Made by a program: the position numbers and the translations under genes | Notes under the pieces: generated by a model | The model's database searches: none | Seen by the model: only the letters and a program-made list of their open reading frames with translations | Told to the model about the DNA's origin: nothing | Shown: one piece after another, positions 1-10,800 of the stretch | Position numbering within the stretch: the first letter of the stretch is position 1 | Layout of the letters: each line of letters begins with the position of its first letter | Origin: Nemertoderma westbladi | Lineage: Eukaryota > Xenacoelomorpha > Nemertodermatida > Nemertodermatidae | Assembly: GCA_032718475.1 (NCBI GenBank) | Contig: JAUCBJ010006623.1 | Span: 1 to 40,329, forward strand | Direction: 5' to 3' | Length of the DNA: 40,329 nt

Positions 1-195
1 TGTACAGTGTTGATCTAAGTTACCCTTAAGTGATATTATATACTTATATATATGTAGGCCTACAGGCCTCTGGAAAGTGAAGTATTCAATATATAACATA
101 AGTACTTCTGTACTTTGTCATCTGGCAATCCCATATTTTCATACACAGCAGTCTGGCAGTATATCTACTGCCTACTGGTACTTCAGTACTTTACA
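1..195 (+). repeat. 5' LTR
   Basis: It is identical over 195 bp to 5486-5680. It begins TGTACAGTG and ends CTTTACA, obeying the TG...CA rule. It carries an AT-rich run (TATATACTTATATATATG, about 36-54) that could serve as a TATA region, followed by the palindromic TAGGCCTACAGGCCT. It should drive transcription of the downstream polyprotein. At 195 bp it is short for a Gypsy LTR. Confidence 0.96.
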
Positions 196-212
196 TGGCG
201 CTGCGAATCTGG
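196..212 (+). other. Primer-binding site, probably tRNA-Ser type
   Basis: The sequence TGGCGCTGCGAATCTGG starts on the base after the LTR, as expected for a minus-strand primer site. Its first eight bases are complementary to the CAGCGCCA 3' end typical of many serine tRNAs. The later bases fit less well, so the tRNA identity is an inference. Confidence 0.75.
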
Positions 213-450
213 AAATACAAATACACTGCGGCACTACACACTACAAGATGGAACAAATAAATAATAGGTCTTAAAACTTAACTGGTCTACAAACAATACT
301 GCAATAGGCCTACCCCATCATTGGTTAGCCAACAAGATAACCTACAATCTACAGCTCTACAGACATATAGGCCTACCAATAGGCCTATAACCTAGCCTAC
401 AACAGGTGTCAGGGTGCTTACAATAAGCACCTACAGCTCAACATAGCAAC
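213..450 (+). other. Untranslated leader of the retrotransposon
   Basis: This stretch lies between the primer-binding site and the Gag-Pol start. It is rich in TAGGCCTA-type motifs and has no credible coding frame. It would contain the packaging and dimerisation signals, but I see no specific structure to name. Confidence 0.6.
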
Positions 451-3400
451 ATGACGGATACCGGCACCGGTACCGGTACTACAGCTACATCTATTACAGC
501 AGCCAAATATTCGCGATCAGCCTTCAAGGGACGTGTTACTACAGCAATGAGACGCCTTGAGGACTCGCTACAAAAATATACCACCATGGACCATGAACAA
601 TTAACGCCATTAATAATTGAAGCAGTAACAAGCCGATTAACAGATTTTCAAATGGCTGCAAACAAATATTTCGAAGCACACCACAATGTCCAGGTGTTAG
701 AACCTACAAAGGATGGTGACAAAGAAACATTATATGTGAATTCACTGGAAGATAATGTTGTAGAATTCCGCGACCGGGTTCAAGAATTAAGTTACCGGTA
801 CTCAAGTACTTTGAACATTTTAAATCCTTCTCAGGTTAGTGATGTTAATACTAATGGTAGGCCTGCTGATCCAGTAGCTACCGGTACACATATTAAAAAT
901 CCACGCATAGATCGAACCTGTCAGCCAGATCGTCTGAACAAAGACGTTTCTCTTGCAGACTACAATACATGGAAAATTAATTTCCTCCAATTTTTCCGTA
1001 TAAATGCGATGCAACACATGGAGCATGATTACCAAATTGCTCAACTTCAAGCATGTATTTCTCCAGAATTACAAACTACAAGTCGTCTGTCCCTTAATGT
1101 CACACCACAACATACTGTTGATGAAATTCTGGACATTCTCCATGAATATTACAAAAAAAAATGTAGTTGGATTCGCAGATGTGTCGAATTCAACAGTTGT
1201 CATCAGGTCGCTGGTGAACCATTTAATGATTTTTTTGTTCGCCTGCGTGGCCTGCAAGAATTAACTGAACCATGCCACAGATGTATAGACCGCAACTTAA
1301 TGGTCCAAATATGTCAAGGTGTCATAAACATTGAACTCCAACGGAAATTATTTGCTTTACAAATGGGGCACCCTACCTTAGATGACGTTAGAAATGAATG
1401 TATTGCATTTGAACACGGTGACCATGAATCAAATGTTTCCAAACAACCAAACCGTGATCAATTAATACACAATATACAAACAATTTCGTCCCCAGATGGG
1501 GCTGTTGAAATACCGGTACCACAATATACATTTACTATTGATGAAATTCGAGAAACAATGTTAAATAGTAAAGGTACTGATTCTGATATAATTCATGCAC
1601 TTCAAGTTTTAAAAACGCAACAACTTCCAGCACGGTCAAAGAAAACTTACCCTATTTATAGGGGTAAAGGCAATACACAAACCCAATCTACATTCTCAAA
1701 AAGTACTTCATCAAAAAGCCGGAATTGCCCTTGGTGTGGTGGACCATCACCACATGAAAATAATAGACAAAACTGTCCAGCCAGTGGGAAATTATGTGTC
1801 AATTGTGGGAGAAAGGGACACTTTTCATTTGCTTGTAAAGCAAACCCAGCTATGCAATCTTTTCAACAACGACAAATTAATCAAATTGAATATAATAAAC
1901 AATGCGATGAAGGGGATGATGACAGTGACCAATCATCCTATGTTTATCGTGCTGGCGTTAATATTAATGTGATCTCAGATGAAGTTCATATTACTCAAAT
2001 TAAATTTTCACATTCTGCACCATTGATACGAATTAATGTATGTGGAACACAAAATAATGCCATTTTTGTTTGTGATTCACTTCCAGATACTGGTGCAGAT
2101 GCCCCAATCGTACCATATGGTCTAATAAAAGACAATGATTTAATAATGGAGATTAAAAAATCTCACAAGCCGAAGGTATTTGCTGCAAACGGTACTGTAA
2201 TCCAATCCATTGGTATCATAACTTTAAAATTACATTACTATGGACATAAGGCTATAATCAATGCAGTGGTTACTGAAACAGCATCTACCTTTTTGCTACC
2301 CTGGTTTACCCTGAAACAATTAAAAATCATACCAGAATGTTTTCCCCTTCCATATATATTTCCAAAAGATAGCAGGGATCTTTATGTCCAAGAAGTATCA
2401 TCAGCTAATAATGTGCGATCAACATTATTAGATGAATATTCTGATGTCTTTGATACTGAACAGTTCCAGGCTATGGACATAACTCCAATGAAAATACACC
2501 TTAAACAAAATGCAATTCCATCTAAGATATATACTGCAAGAAAAATCCCTGTTCATCTAGAGGCAGACACAAAGGCAGAATTAGAAAATATGACCAAACT
2601 AGGAGTAATTAAAAAATTAGAATCTGATGCTGAACCCCCAGAATGGATTTCTCCAATGGTGGTTATACAAAAACCACGAGGTGGGATTCGAATATGTTTG
2701 GACTACACTGCTCTAAATCAATACATAGAACGCCCGGTACATCCATTTAAGTGTCCTGCTGATATCGTTGCAAATTTGAATAATGGGTGTCAGTTTTTCT
2801 CAACTTTAGATGCAGTGAAAGGATACTGGCAAGTTCCTCTTGAATTCAATAGCCAAAAATATACAACATTCCTAACTCCATGGGGTTGCTATGTTTTTCT
2901 TCGAGCCCCAATGGGCCTTAGTTCAACTGGTGATGTATATTGCATATGGGGAGATACAGCAATATCTGGAATCCCTTCAGTAGAAAAAGTTGTAGATGAT
3001 ATGCTGGTTCATACAGTTACATTTGAAGAACATGTGACTGTTGTGAGATCCATACTAGACCGATGTAGACAATACAAGATTACATTGTCAAAAGATAAAT
3101 TTATCTTCGCCCAGCCAGAAGTGGAATTTATTGGAATGCGCATCGGGCGAAATGGTATTCATGGTGATCCATTAAAGATGGAAGCTATTAGAGAATTCCC
3201 AATACCAAAAGACATTTCCATGTTGAAATCTTTTTTTGGTATTATTACACAACTTCAAATGTTTACACCAAATCTGGCTCAGATATCTGCACCATTACGT
3301 GGTTTGTTGAGCCCTAAGAATGCATTTGTATGGACCCATGATCATACACAAGCTTTCAATGCAACCAAAAATTTACTTACTTGTTTACCGGCCCTTCAAC

Positions 3401-5169
3401 CATTCGATAAAACATTACCAATTTCACTACACACAGATGCCTCTAAAGATGGTATTGGATATGTACTCATGCAAAAACATGACAGCAATTGGTGTATAGT
3501 AACCTGTGGAAGCCGTTTTGTCACTCCCACAGAGTCGAATTGGGCTGTCATTGAACGTGAGCTGTTAGCTGTTCAATGGGCAGTAACGAAATGCAGAGTA
3601 TATTTACAAGGTTGCCCAAATTTTTCTGTTAACACAGATCATAAACCTCTAATCACCATATTAAATAGTAAAACATTGGACAAAATAGGTAATTTACGAC
3701 TTCAGAGAATCAAAGAAAAGCTTATTGGATATAACTTTACTGCTATATGGATACCGGGTAAGAATAATGGCTTTGCCGATGCTCTATCTAGAGCACCTGT
3801 ATCTCAACCTGATAAAGAGGATATAGATCAAGTAAATGAGATCATCACTCAAGTAAACGAAGTCATTACAGTAAATTCTAATGATATTGACCCATCGCAC
3901 ACTCTATTTACGAAAGCTGTTAGTGAAGATACCGAATATAAACTCCTTACTTCTCATATTATTTCTGGATGTTACAAGATACCTCAAGAGTTAATTATGT
4001 TCAAAAACATAATTAAAGACCTTTCAATATGTAATGAGCTAATCTTGTATGGAGATCGTATTGTTGTACCAAAAAAGGCCAGAAATGAGGTTCTGCGTCG
4101 ATTACATGTACCACATCAAGGAATTCGTCGATCCAAAGAAAGAGCCCGCCGATTATATTATTGGCCAGGAATGAATAGTGATATAACCAACACTGTTGAG
4201 AACTGTCATAATTGTCAAAAATATAGACCCAGTCAGGCACCAGAACCAATGACTCTTGATGTTAATCCGACTCGACCATTTGAAAATGTCTCGACTGACC
4301 TTTGTAGCTATGGAAATAATATATATCTCATATATGTGGACCGTTTTTCTGGATGGCCAATAGTTATTTTGTTCAATAAACCTCCAACAACATCCCAAAT
4401 AACTTCAAAACTAATCGATCTGTTTTGTGATACAGGCGTTCCTGTGAAAATGCGATCAGATGGTGGATCACAATATGCTTCAGCAGAGTTCAATACTTTT
4501 TGCAACAATTGGCATATAGACCACACCCTTAGTAGTGCATATTATCCCCAATCTAATGGTCATGCCGAAGCTGGTATAAAATCAATGAAATCTTTAATTA
4601 AAAAATATACTTCAACTAATGGCCAATTAAATCATGAAGGATTCAAAGAAGCAATATTAGAGTGGAGAAATACTCCCCGTGATGGTGATACTCCAGCTCC
4701 TTCAGTACTACTATATGGAAGAATAATGCGCACTCGTCTCCCTGCAAGCAAAGAAGCCTTGGACTTTCAGTGGAATAAAGTATTTGACGAAATTGATAGA
4801 AAAATAGTGGATAAAAAACGTTGGGTGACAAAATCAAGATACGACTTACACACACATCCACTCAAACCTCTCTCCATAGGCACCTCTGTATTTGTTCAGG
4901 ATGTCAGGACAAAGTTATGGGATCGAGTAGGTCGAATAACTGATATAAGAGATAATGGTCATAGTTATTACGTTGCATTTCCATCTGGTCGTATCCTGCT
5001 GAGAAATAGGCGTTTTTTACGCCCAGAACCTTTGATAAATAGCAATATAAATGATAGTGATAATAAATACAAAGAAATGACTTCAGATACTGTAATTGTA
5101 GATCTACCCCTTCGGCGAAGCATCAGAGCAAAACAGTTACCAAACCGATATGGACAATTGATTAAGTAA
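451..5169 (+). CDS. Gag-Pol polyprotein, single frame (1572 aa)
   Basis: This frame encodes the capsid/nucleocapsid and all replication enzymes of the retrotransposon without a frameshift. Residues about 170-330 form a Gag capsid-like region. A CPWC-containing first knuckle lies near 426-443, and a classical CX2CX4HX4C knuckle spans 449-462. The aspartic protease motif DTGAD is at 546-550. The reverse transcriptase (about 690-880) has its first catalytic Asp at 787 and the xxDD pair at 849-850 in the form VVDD rather than YxDD. RNase H has acidic residues at D996, E1037 and D1063. The integrase has a zinc finger at H1219, H1222, C1252 and C1255, and a D1283-X53-D1337-X35-E1373 triad. A GPY/F-like C-terminal region follows, with no chromodomain. 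The start ATG is the first in the frame; codons 3-12 are a short Thr/Gly run derived from an ACCGGT repeat. All catalytic residues are present. Gag and Pol products would be released by the protease. Confidence 0.97.
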   Translation: MTDTGTGTGTTATSITAAKYSRSAFKGRVTTAMRRLEDSLQKYTTMDHEQLTPLIIEAVTSRLTDFQMAANKYFEAHHNVQVLEPTKDGDKETLYVNSLEDNVVEFRDRVQELSYRYSSTLNILNPSQVSDVNTNGRPADPVATGTHIKNPRIDRTCQPDRLNKDVSLADYNTWKINFLQFFRINAMQHMEHDYQIAQLQACISPELQTTSRLSLNVTPQHTVDEILDILHEYYKKKCSWIRRCVEFNSCHQVAGEPFNDFFVRLRGLQELTEPCHRCIDRNLMVQICQGVINIELQRKLFALQMGHPTLDDVRNECIAFEHGDHESNVSKQPNRDQLIHNIQTISSPDGAVEIPVPQYTFTIDEIRETMLNSKGTDSDIIHALQVLKTQQLPARSKKTYPIYRGKGNTQTQSTFSKSTSSKSRNCPWCGGPSPHENNRQNCPASGKLCVNCGRKGHFSFACKANPAMQSFQQRQINQIEYNKQCDEGDDDSDQSSYVYRAGVNINVISDEVHITQIKFSHSAPLIRINVCGTQNNAIFVCDSLPDTGADAPIVPYGLIKDNDLIMEIKKSHKPKVFAANGTVIQSIGIITLKLHYYGHKAIINAVVTETASTFLLPWFTLKQLKIIPECFPLPYIFPKDSRDLYVQEVSSANNVRSTLLDEYSDVFDTEQFQAMDITPMKIHLKQNAIPSKIYTARKIPVHLEADTKAELENMTKLGVIKKLESDAEPPEWISPMVVIQKPRGGIRICLDYTALNQYIERPVHPFKCPADIVANLNNGCQFFSTLDAVKGYWQVPLEFNSQKYTTFLTPWGCYVFLRAPMGLSSTGDVYCIWGDTAISGIPSVEKVVDDMLVHTVTFEEHVTVVRSILDRCRQYKITLSKDKFIFAQPEVEFIGMRIGRNGIHGDPLKMEAIREFPIPKDISMLKSFFGIITQLQMFTPNLAQISAPLRGLLSPKNAFVWTHDHTQAFNATKNLLTCLPALQPFDKTLPISLHTDASKDGIGYVLMQKHDSNWCIVTCGSRFVTPTESNWAVIERELLAVQWAVTKCRVYLQGCPNFSVNTDHKPLITILNSKTLDKIGNLRLQRIKEKLIGYNFTAIWIPGKNNGFADALSRAPVSQPDKEDIDQVNEIITQVNEVITVNSNDIDPSHTLFTKAVSEDTEYKLLTSHIISGCYKIPQELIMFKNIIKDLSICNELILYGDRIVVPKKARNEVLRRLHVPHQGIRRSKERARRLYYWPGMNSDITNTVENCHNCQKYRPSQAPEPMTLDVNPTRPFENVSTDLCSYGNNIYLIYVDRFSGWPIVILFNKPPTTSQITSKLIDLFCDTGVPVKMRSDGGSQYASAEFNTFCNNWHIDHTLSSAYYPQSNGHAEAGIKSMKSLIKKYTSTNGQLNHEGFKEAILEWRNTPRDGDTPAPSVLLYGRIMRTRLPASKEALDFQWNKVFDEIDRKIVDKKRWVTKSRYDLHTHPLKPLSIGTSVFVQDVRTKLWDRVGRITDIRDNGHSYYVAFPSGRILLRNRRFLRPEPLINSNINDSDNKYKEMTSDTVIVDLPLRRSIRAKQLPNRYGQLIK

Positions 5170-5485
5170 ATAATGTTCCTTGGTATTATTTTTAAGATTA
5201 TTACAATAAATGACTAAGAATGAAGATTGAATTAATTTTGAGTAATTTGTATTGTATTGTAATAGATTATGGTTAAGCTATTTTGAATATGAAAGATGGT
5301 ATATAATTTAGAATCAAAAACTGAAAAGGGATGTATATTGTTTTAGAGTATATCTATATATATCGAGTCAAGATTATTGATTGTGTATTGATTATATATT
5401 TAGGACCATATTTTTGTTAGAGGATTTAGTATGATTTTTTTTTGTTTATTTCTGATCTTTTGAGTTCAAAGATCATGGGGGGAGG
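5170..5485 (+). other. Retrotransposon 3' untranslated region and polypurine tract
   Basis: AT-rich sequence after the stop codon has an AATAAA hexamer at about 5205-5210. It ends in ATGGGGGGAGG (5475-5485), directly against the right LTR; this is the expected plus-strand primer. There is no envelope frame in the space available. Confidence 0.88.
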
Positions 5486-5680
5486 TGTACAGTGTTGATC
5501 TAAGTTACCCTTAAGTGATATTATATACTTATATATATGTAGGCCTACAGGCCTCTGGAAAGTGAAGTATTCAATATATAACATAAGTACTTCTGTACTT
5601 TGTCATCTGGCAATCCCATATTTTCATACACAGCAGTCTGGCAGTATATCTACTGCCTACTGGTACTTCAGTACTTTACA
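5486..5680 (+). repeat. 3' LTR
   Basis: It is identical base for base to the 5' LTR and bounded on the left by the polypurine tract. It ends CTTTACA; AGAACTGTTG is the flanking host DNA. Confidence 0.96.
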
Positions 5681-7708
5681 AGAACTGTTGAACAGACCAA
5701 TACCCGTTAATATCCTTCTGCCAACCTAATAAGTTCTCGTCTAACCAATAAGACACAAAGACTGCTCTACTGTTAAGTAAAGGGGATCAGGAGCGTGCTA
5801 TTACTAAATTGTAAGGGTTGCTAAATACAAAACCGCTACTTACCGTTAGATGGCGCTAATCTGCCGTCCACTAATATATTTTACTAATTTTACACAACTC
5901 CTGCAAAATCGCTTGTTCCTTTCTCTACCGATCGCTCGATAGAGAGCTAACTGTTCGAATCTATGAGCCACGCGGGAATAACCAAAACAATAAACCCGAG
6001 TCGGCTCCCTAAGCTTACTTAAGACGAGTGCGAGAGGCCTTGCACCCAGAGTATTCTTACGCCTAATTTTATCACTTTTAAAGCACGCTATTACCTACGT
6101 CTTTCTAATCGCGAATACTGGAGGTTCCCTAACGTAATGTGTGAATGCGAGAATATTTAAAATATCAAAATGGTACAGTATCTGTTTCTACGTGGATAAT
6201 ACCACTCCGGGTCTAAAACTGCCCGCGACTGGCTTTAGGCCAGCAAAATTACTAGCGTATCGTGCGTACCGAATAGTGCGTTCTAGCTGATTGTCCGCTA
6301 ATGCAAATAACCGCTCAGCGTGAATAGTTTACAGTACACTAATTATTACCTTAGCTACTCTCCGCTATGCTGCGTACTAATTCTTAATTTTTTACTAATT
6401 AATTACAGTCACAAATATTTAACAGCGTACTAATTACTAAGAGTTCCAGAATACGTAATTCTAATTTATCACGCAACAGGTTTCGCTAGTAATAGCCTAA
6501 TTTGCCGTATTACTTTGACCTAATCAATAACTAATTATTGTAACTAAGAAATAGAAATCAATCAAAGGAAAAGAGCGCCTATCTAAGCATTCGTAATCTT
6601 AGGCACACTTCAATAACACACCAATCAGCGTTAGAAATCACAGTTTACAATTGTGCAATTCACTATTCGTACTCCACACTCAACGTTGCAACACGCGCAG
6701 GCCTCTCCCGGGTACATCTAGGATTCCTAACTAACCCAATTCCTGCCCCCTAATACTAAATAGAGACAAAACCTGGATCATCAGCCCCCTAATTTGCTGT
6801 ACCGGCGATCGGTCTGCGTGCCGCAGTGCAAGTTACCCGCCCGCAACGGTGACCCTAGCCAGCGTTGCCCGCTTTGAATCCTCCGCTCTCTCCTAGTCGC
6901 CCAACCCCCCGATGCGCCCACCGCCCACTGGCACCTTAGCCCTCCATTACGCTAATAGCTACCGTAGCGGCGCATGCAAATCACAAAGTCTGACAGTTTC
7001 AGGAATCCCTTGGGATTATTGCGCAGAAAAGAATCACATAGAACCATCAATCAAAGGTAGAAATCATAGTTCGATTGTAATTTGCAGTAATCGAAGGAAT
7101 TATTGAGAAACACAAGCAAAGTAATCGCACTAGCAAATCATTCCAAGAAATTAATCAAAATTAGCAAATTGCAGAAAAATACAAAATTAGAGACAGCTCA
7201 GCAAGTAAATTGTAACAGGGGTGTATCATGTGACAGATTGATGAAGAGTAAAACAGGTTGAACAGAATAGGCTCTACCGGCACACCGCCAATTTATAGGT
7301 GATCCGGATGGGATGATGCAATAGGGTGACTCAATCGCTTTCTTATTGGCTCTCCAGTCCGTGCTAGCACTAGACCAACCTGGAAGCAGCTAGTCCAATA
7401 AGGAGGCCGGATTGTAGTCCTATTTGCTCCCTTTCCTCGAATTATTACCATATATGGTAATGGTTCACGTCTCTGGCTGCTGAATGGCCAGGACAGCGTC
7501 CCTATATGCTAGCCCTACTAAAGCTAATATCAGCAAGCACGGAATCCAGGGTCCGAATAAACTTACCCTGGAACTATCTACATATAACCTAATACAAAAT
7601 TACGTAGGTAGAGCTACATACTATACAAAATGAATGGATGCAAAATATATGGGCGTTTTAACTTCCTTACCTAAATACCACTGCGTTATTATGCCTTATC
7701 TAAAATAT
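5681..7708. other. Unique DNA without a recognisable gene
   Basis: No frame here looks coding; the longest, 64 codons at 6912-7106, has no recognisable motif. The part at about 6300-6560 is rich in CTAATT/TAATTA motifs of homeodomain type. A stretch near 6700-6960 is GC-richer than its surroundings. No TIR, LTR or RT signature was found. Confidence 0.5.
7444..7461. promoter_or_regulatory. Perfect 18-bp palindrome containing a CArG box
   Basis: The sequence ATTACCATATATGGTAAT is its own reverse complement. Its centre, CCATATATGG, fits the CC(A/T)6GG consensus bound by SRF/MADS-box factors. No gene is recognised next to it, so regulatory use is only a possibility. Confidence 0.35.
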
Positions 7709-7833
7709 CATGCTGCACAACGGACTAATATTACATACAGTATAACGGACTAATATTGCATACTGCATAATGGACTAATATTGCATACTGCATAATGGAC
7801 TAATATTGCATACTGCATAATGGACTAATATTG
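7709..7833. repeat. 25-bp tandem repeat, 5 copies
   Basis: The unit is CATACTGCATAATGGACTAA followed by TATTG. The first two copies have diverged and the last three are identical. It ends 26 bp before the large satellite but shares no clear sequence with it. Confidence 0.93.
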
Positions 7834-10800
7834 TGGATACAGCGCCATATACCGTAACAGGTCAGCTGACCGAGAAGCAATCTACCTTAGGTAGAAGTAG
7901 TCCTAATGAGTGGTCAGCTGACCGAGAAGGAATATACCTTAGGTAGAAGTAGTCCTAATGACGGGTCAGCTGACCGAGAAGGAATCTACCTTAGGTAGAA
8001 GTAGTCCTAATAACGGGTCAGCTGACCGAGAAGGAATCTACCTTAGGTAGAAGTAGTCCTAATGACGGGTCAGCTGACCGAGAAGCAATCTACCTTAGGT
8101 AGAAGTAGTCCTAATGACGGGTCAGCTGACCGAGAAGCAATCTACATTAGGTAGAAGTAGTCCTAATGACGGGTCAGCTGACCGAGAAGGAATCTACCTT
8201 AGGTAGAAGTAGTCCTAATGACGGGTCAGCTGACCGAGAAGGAATCTACCTTAGGTAGAAGTAGTCCTAATGACGGGTCAGCTGACCGAGAAGCAATCTA
8301 CCTTAGGTAGAAGTAGTCCTAATGACGGGTCAGCTGACCGAGAAGCAATCTACATTAGGTAGAAGTAGTCCTAATGACGGGTCAGCTGACCGAGAAGGAA
8401 TCTACATTAGGTAGAAGTAGTCCTAATGACGGGTCAGCTGACCGAGAAGGAATATACCTTAGGTAGAAGTAGTCCTAATGACGGGTCAGCTGACCGAGAA
8501 GCAATCTACCTTAGGTAGAAGTAGTCCTAATGACGGGTCAGCTGACCGAGAAGCAATCTACATTAGGTAGAAGTACTCCTAATGACGGGTCAGCTGACCG
8601 AGAAGGAATATACCTTAGGTAGAAGTAGTCCTAATGACGGGTCAGCTGACCGAGAAGGAATCTACCTTAGGTAGAAGTAGTCCTAATGACGGGTCAGCTG
8701 TCCGAGAAGCAATCTACCTTAGGTAGAAGTAGTCCTAATGACGGGTCAGCTGACCGAGAAGCAATCTACCTTAGGTAGAAGTAGTCCTAATGACGGGTCA
8801 GCTGACCGAGAAGGAATATACCTTAGGTAGAAGTAGTCCTAATGACGGGTCAGCTGACCGAGAAGCAATCTACCTTAGGTAGAAGTAGTCCTAATGACGG
8901 GTCAGCTGACCGAGAAGCAATCTACATTAGGTAGAAGTACTCCTAATGACGGGTCAGCTGACCGAGAAGGAATATACCTTAGGTAGAAGTAGTCCTAATG
9001 ACGGGTCAGCTGACCGAGAAGGAATCTACCTTAGGTAGAAGTAGTCCTAATGACGGGTCAGCTGTCCGAGAAGCAATCTACCTTAGGTAGAAGTAGTCCT
9101 AATGACGGGTCAGCTGACCGAGAAGCAATCTACCTTAGGTAGAAGTAGTCCTAATGACGGGTCAGCTGACCGAGAAGGAATCTACCTTAGGTAGAAGTAG
9201 TCCTAATGACGGGTCAGCTGACCGAGAAGGAATCTACCTTAGGTAGAAGTAGTCCTAATGACGGGTCAGCTGTCCGAGAAGCAATCTACCTTAGGTAGAA
9301 GTAGTCCTAATGACGGGTCAGCTGACCGAGAAGCAATCTACCTTAGGTAGAAGTAGTCCTAATGACGGGTCAGCTGACCGAGAAGCAATCTACCTTAGGT
9401 AGAAGTAGTCCTAATGACGGGTCAGCTGACCGAGAAGGAATCTACCTTAGGTAGAAGTAGTCCTAATGACGGGTCAGCTGATTGAGAAGCAATCTACCTT
9501 AGGTAGAAGTAGTCCTAATGACGGTTCAGCTGACCGAGAAGGAATCTACCTTAGGTAGAAGTAGTCCTAATGACGGGTCAGCTGATTGAGAAGCAATCTA
9601 CCTTAGGTAGAAGTAGTCCTAATGACTGGTCAGCTGACCGAGAAGGAATCTACCTTAGGTAGAAGTAGTCCTAATGACGGGTCAGCTGACCGAGAAGGAA
9701 TCTACCTTAGGTAGAAGTAGTCCTAATGACGGGTCAGCTGTCCGAGAAGGAATCTACCTTAGGTAGAAGTAGTCCTAATGACGGGTCAGCTGACCGAGAA
9801 GGAATCTACATTAGGTAGAAGTATTCCTAATGACGGGTCAGCTGTCCGAGAAGGAATCTACATTAGGTAGAAGTAGTCCTAATGACGGGTCAGCTGACCG
9901 AGAAGGAATCTACATTAGGTAGAAGTAGTCCTAATGACGGGTCAGCTGACCGAGAAGGAATCTACCTTAGGTAGAAGTAGTCCTAATGACGGGTCAGCTG
10001 TCCGAGAAGGAATCTACCTTAGGTAGAAGTAGTCCTAATGACGGGTCAGCTGACCGAGAAGGAATCTACCTTCGGTAGAAGTAGTCCTAATGACGGGTCA
10101 GCTGACCGAGAAGGAATCTACATTAGGTAGAAGTAGTCCTAATGACGGGTCAGCTGACCGAGAAGCAATCTACATTAGGTAGAAGTAGTCCTAATGACGG
10201 GTCAGCTGACCGACAAGCAATCTACCTTAGGTAGAAGTAGTCCTAATGATGGGTCAGCTGACCGAGAAGGAATCTACCTTAGGTAGAAGTAGTCCTAATG
10301 ACGGGTCAGCTGACCGAGAAGCAATCTACCTTAGGTAGAAGTAGTCCTAATGACGGGTCAGCTGACCGAGAAGCAATCTACATTAGGTAGAAGTAGTCCT
10401 AATGACGGGTCAGCTGACCGAGAAGGAATATACCTTAGGTAGAAGTAGTCCTAATGACGGGTCAGCTGACCGAGAAGGAATCTACCTTAGGTAGAAGTAG
10501 TCCTAATGACGGGTCAGCTGACCGAGAAGCAATCTACCTTAGGTAGAAGTAGTCCTAATGACTGGTCAGCTGACCGAGAAGGAATATACCTTAGGTAGAA
10601 GTAGTCCTAATGACGGGTCAGCTGACCGAGAAGGAATCTACCTTAGGTAGAAGTAGTCCTAATGACGGGTCAGCTGACCGAGAAGGAATCTACATTAGGT
10701 AGAAGTAGTCCTAATGACGGGTCAGCTGACCGACAAGCAATCTACATTAGGTAGAAGTAGTCCTAATGACGGGTCAGCTGACCGAGAAGCAATCTACCTT

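Larger units (their letters stand above)
1..5680 (+). mobile_element. Complete Ty3/Gypsy LTR retrotransposon, Mag/K02A2.6-like
   Basis: The element has, in order, a 195-bp LTR, a primer-binding site directly after it, a leader, one Gag-Pol frame, a purine tract and a second LTR. The two LTRs read identically at every base, start TGTA and end TACA, and the polyprotein is uninterrupted. This points to a recent insertion that may still be competent. The order protease, RT, RNase H, integrase places it in Ty3/Gypsy (Metaviridae); the paired zinc knuckles and integrase style suggest the Mag/K02A2.6-like group, which is inference. There is no chromodomain and no envelope frame. The left flank lies outside the window, so the target-site duplication cannot be checked; AGAAC follows the right LTR. 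Confidence 0.96.

Noticed and set aside
6912-7106. 64-codon frame as a gene
   Set aside because: No recognisable motif and low coding character.
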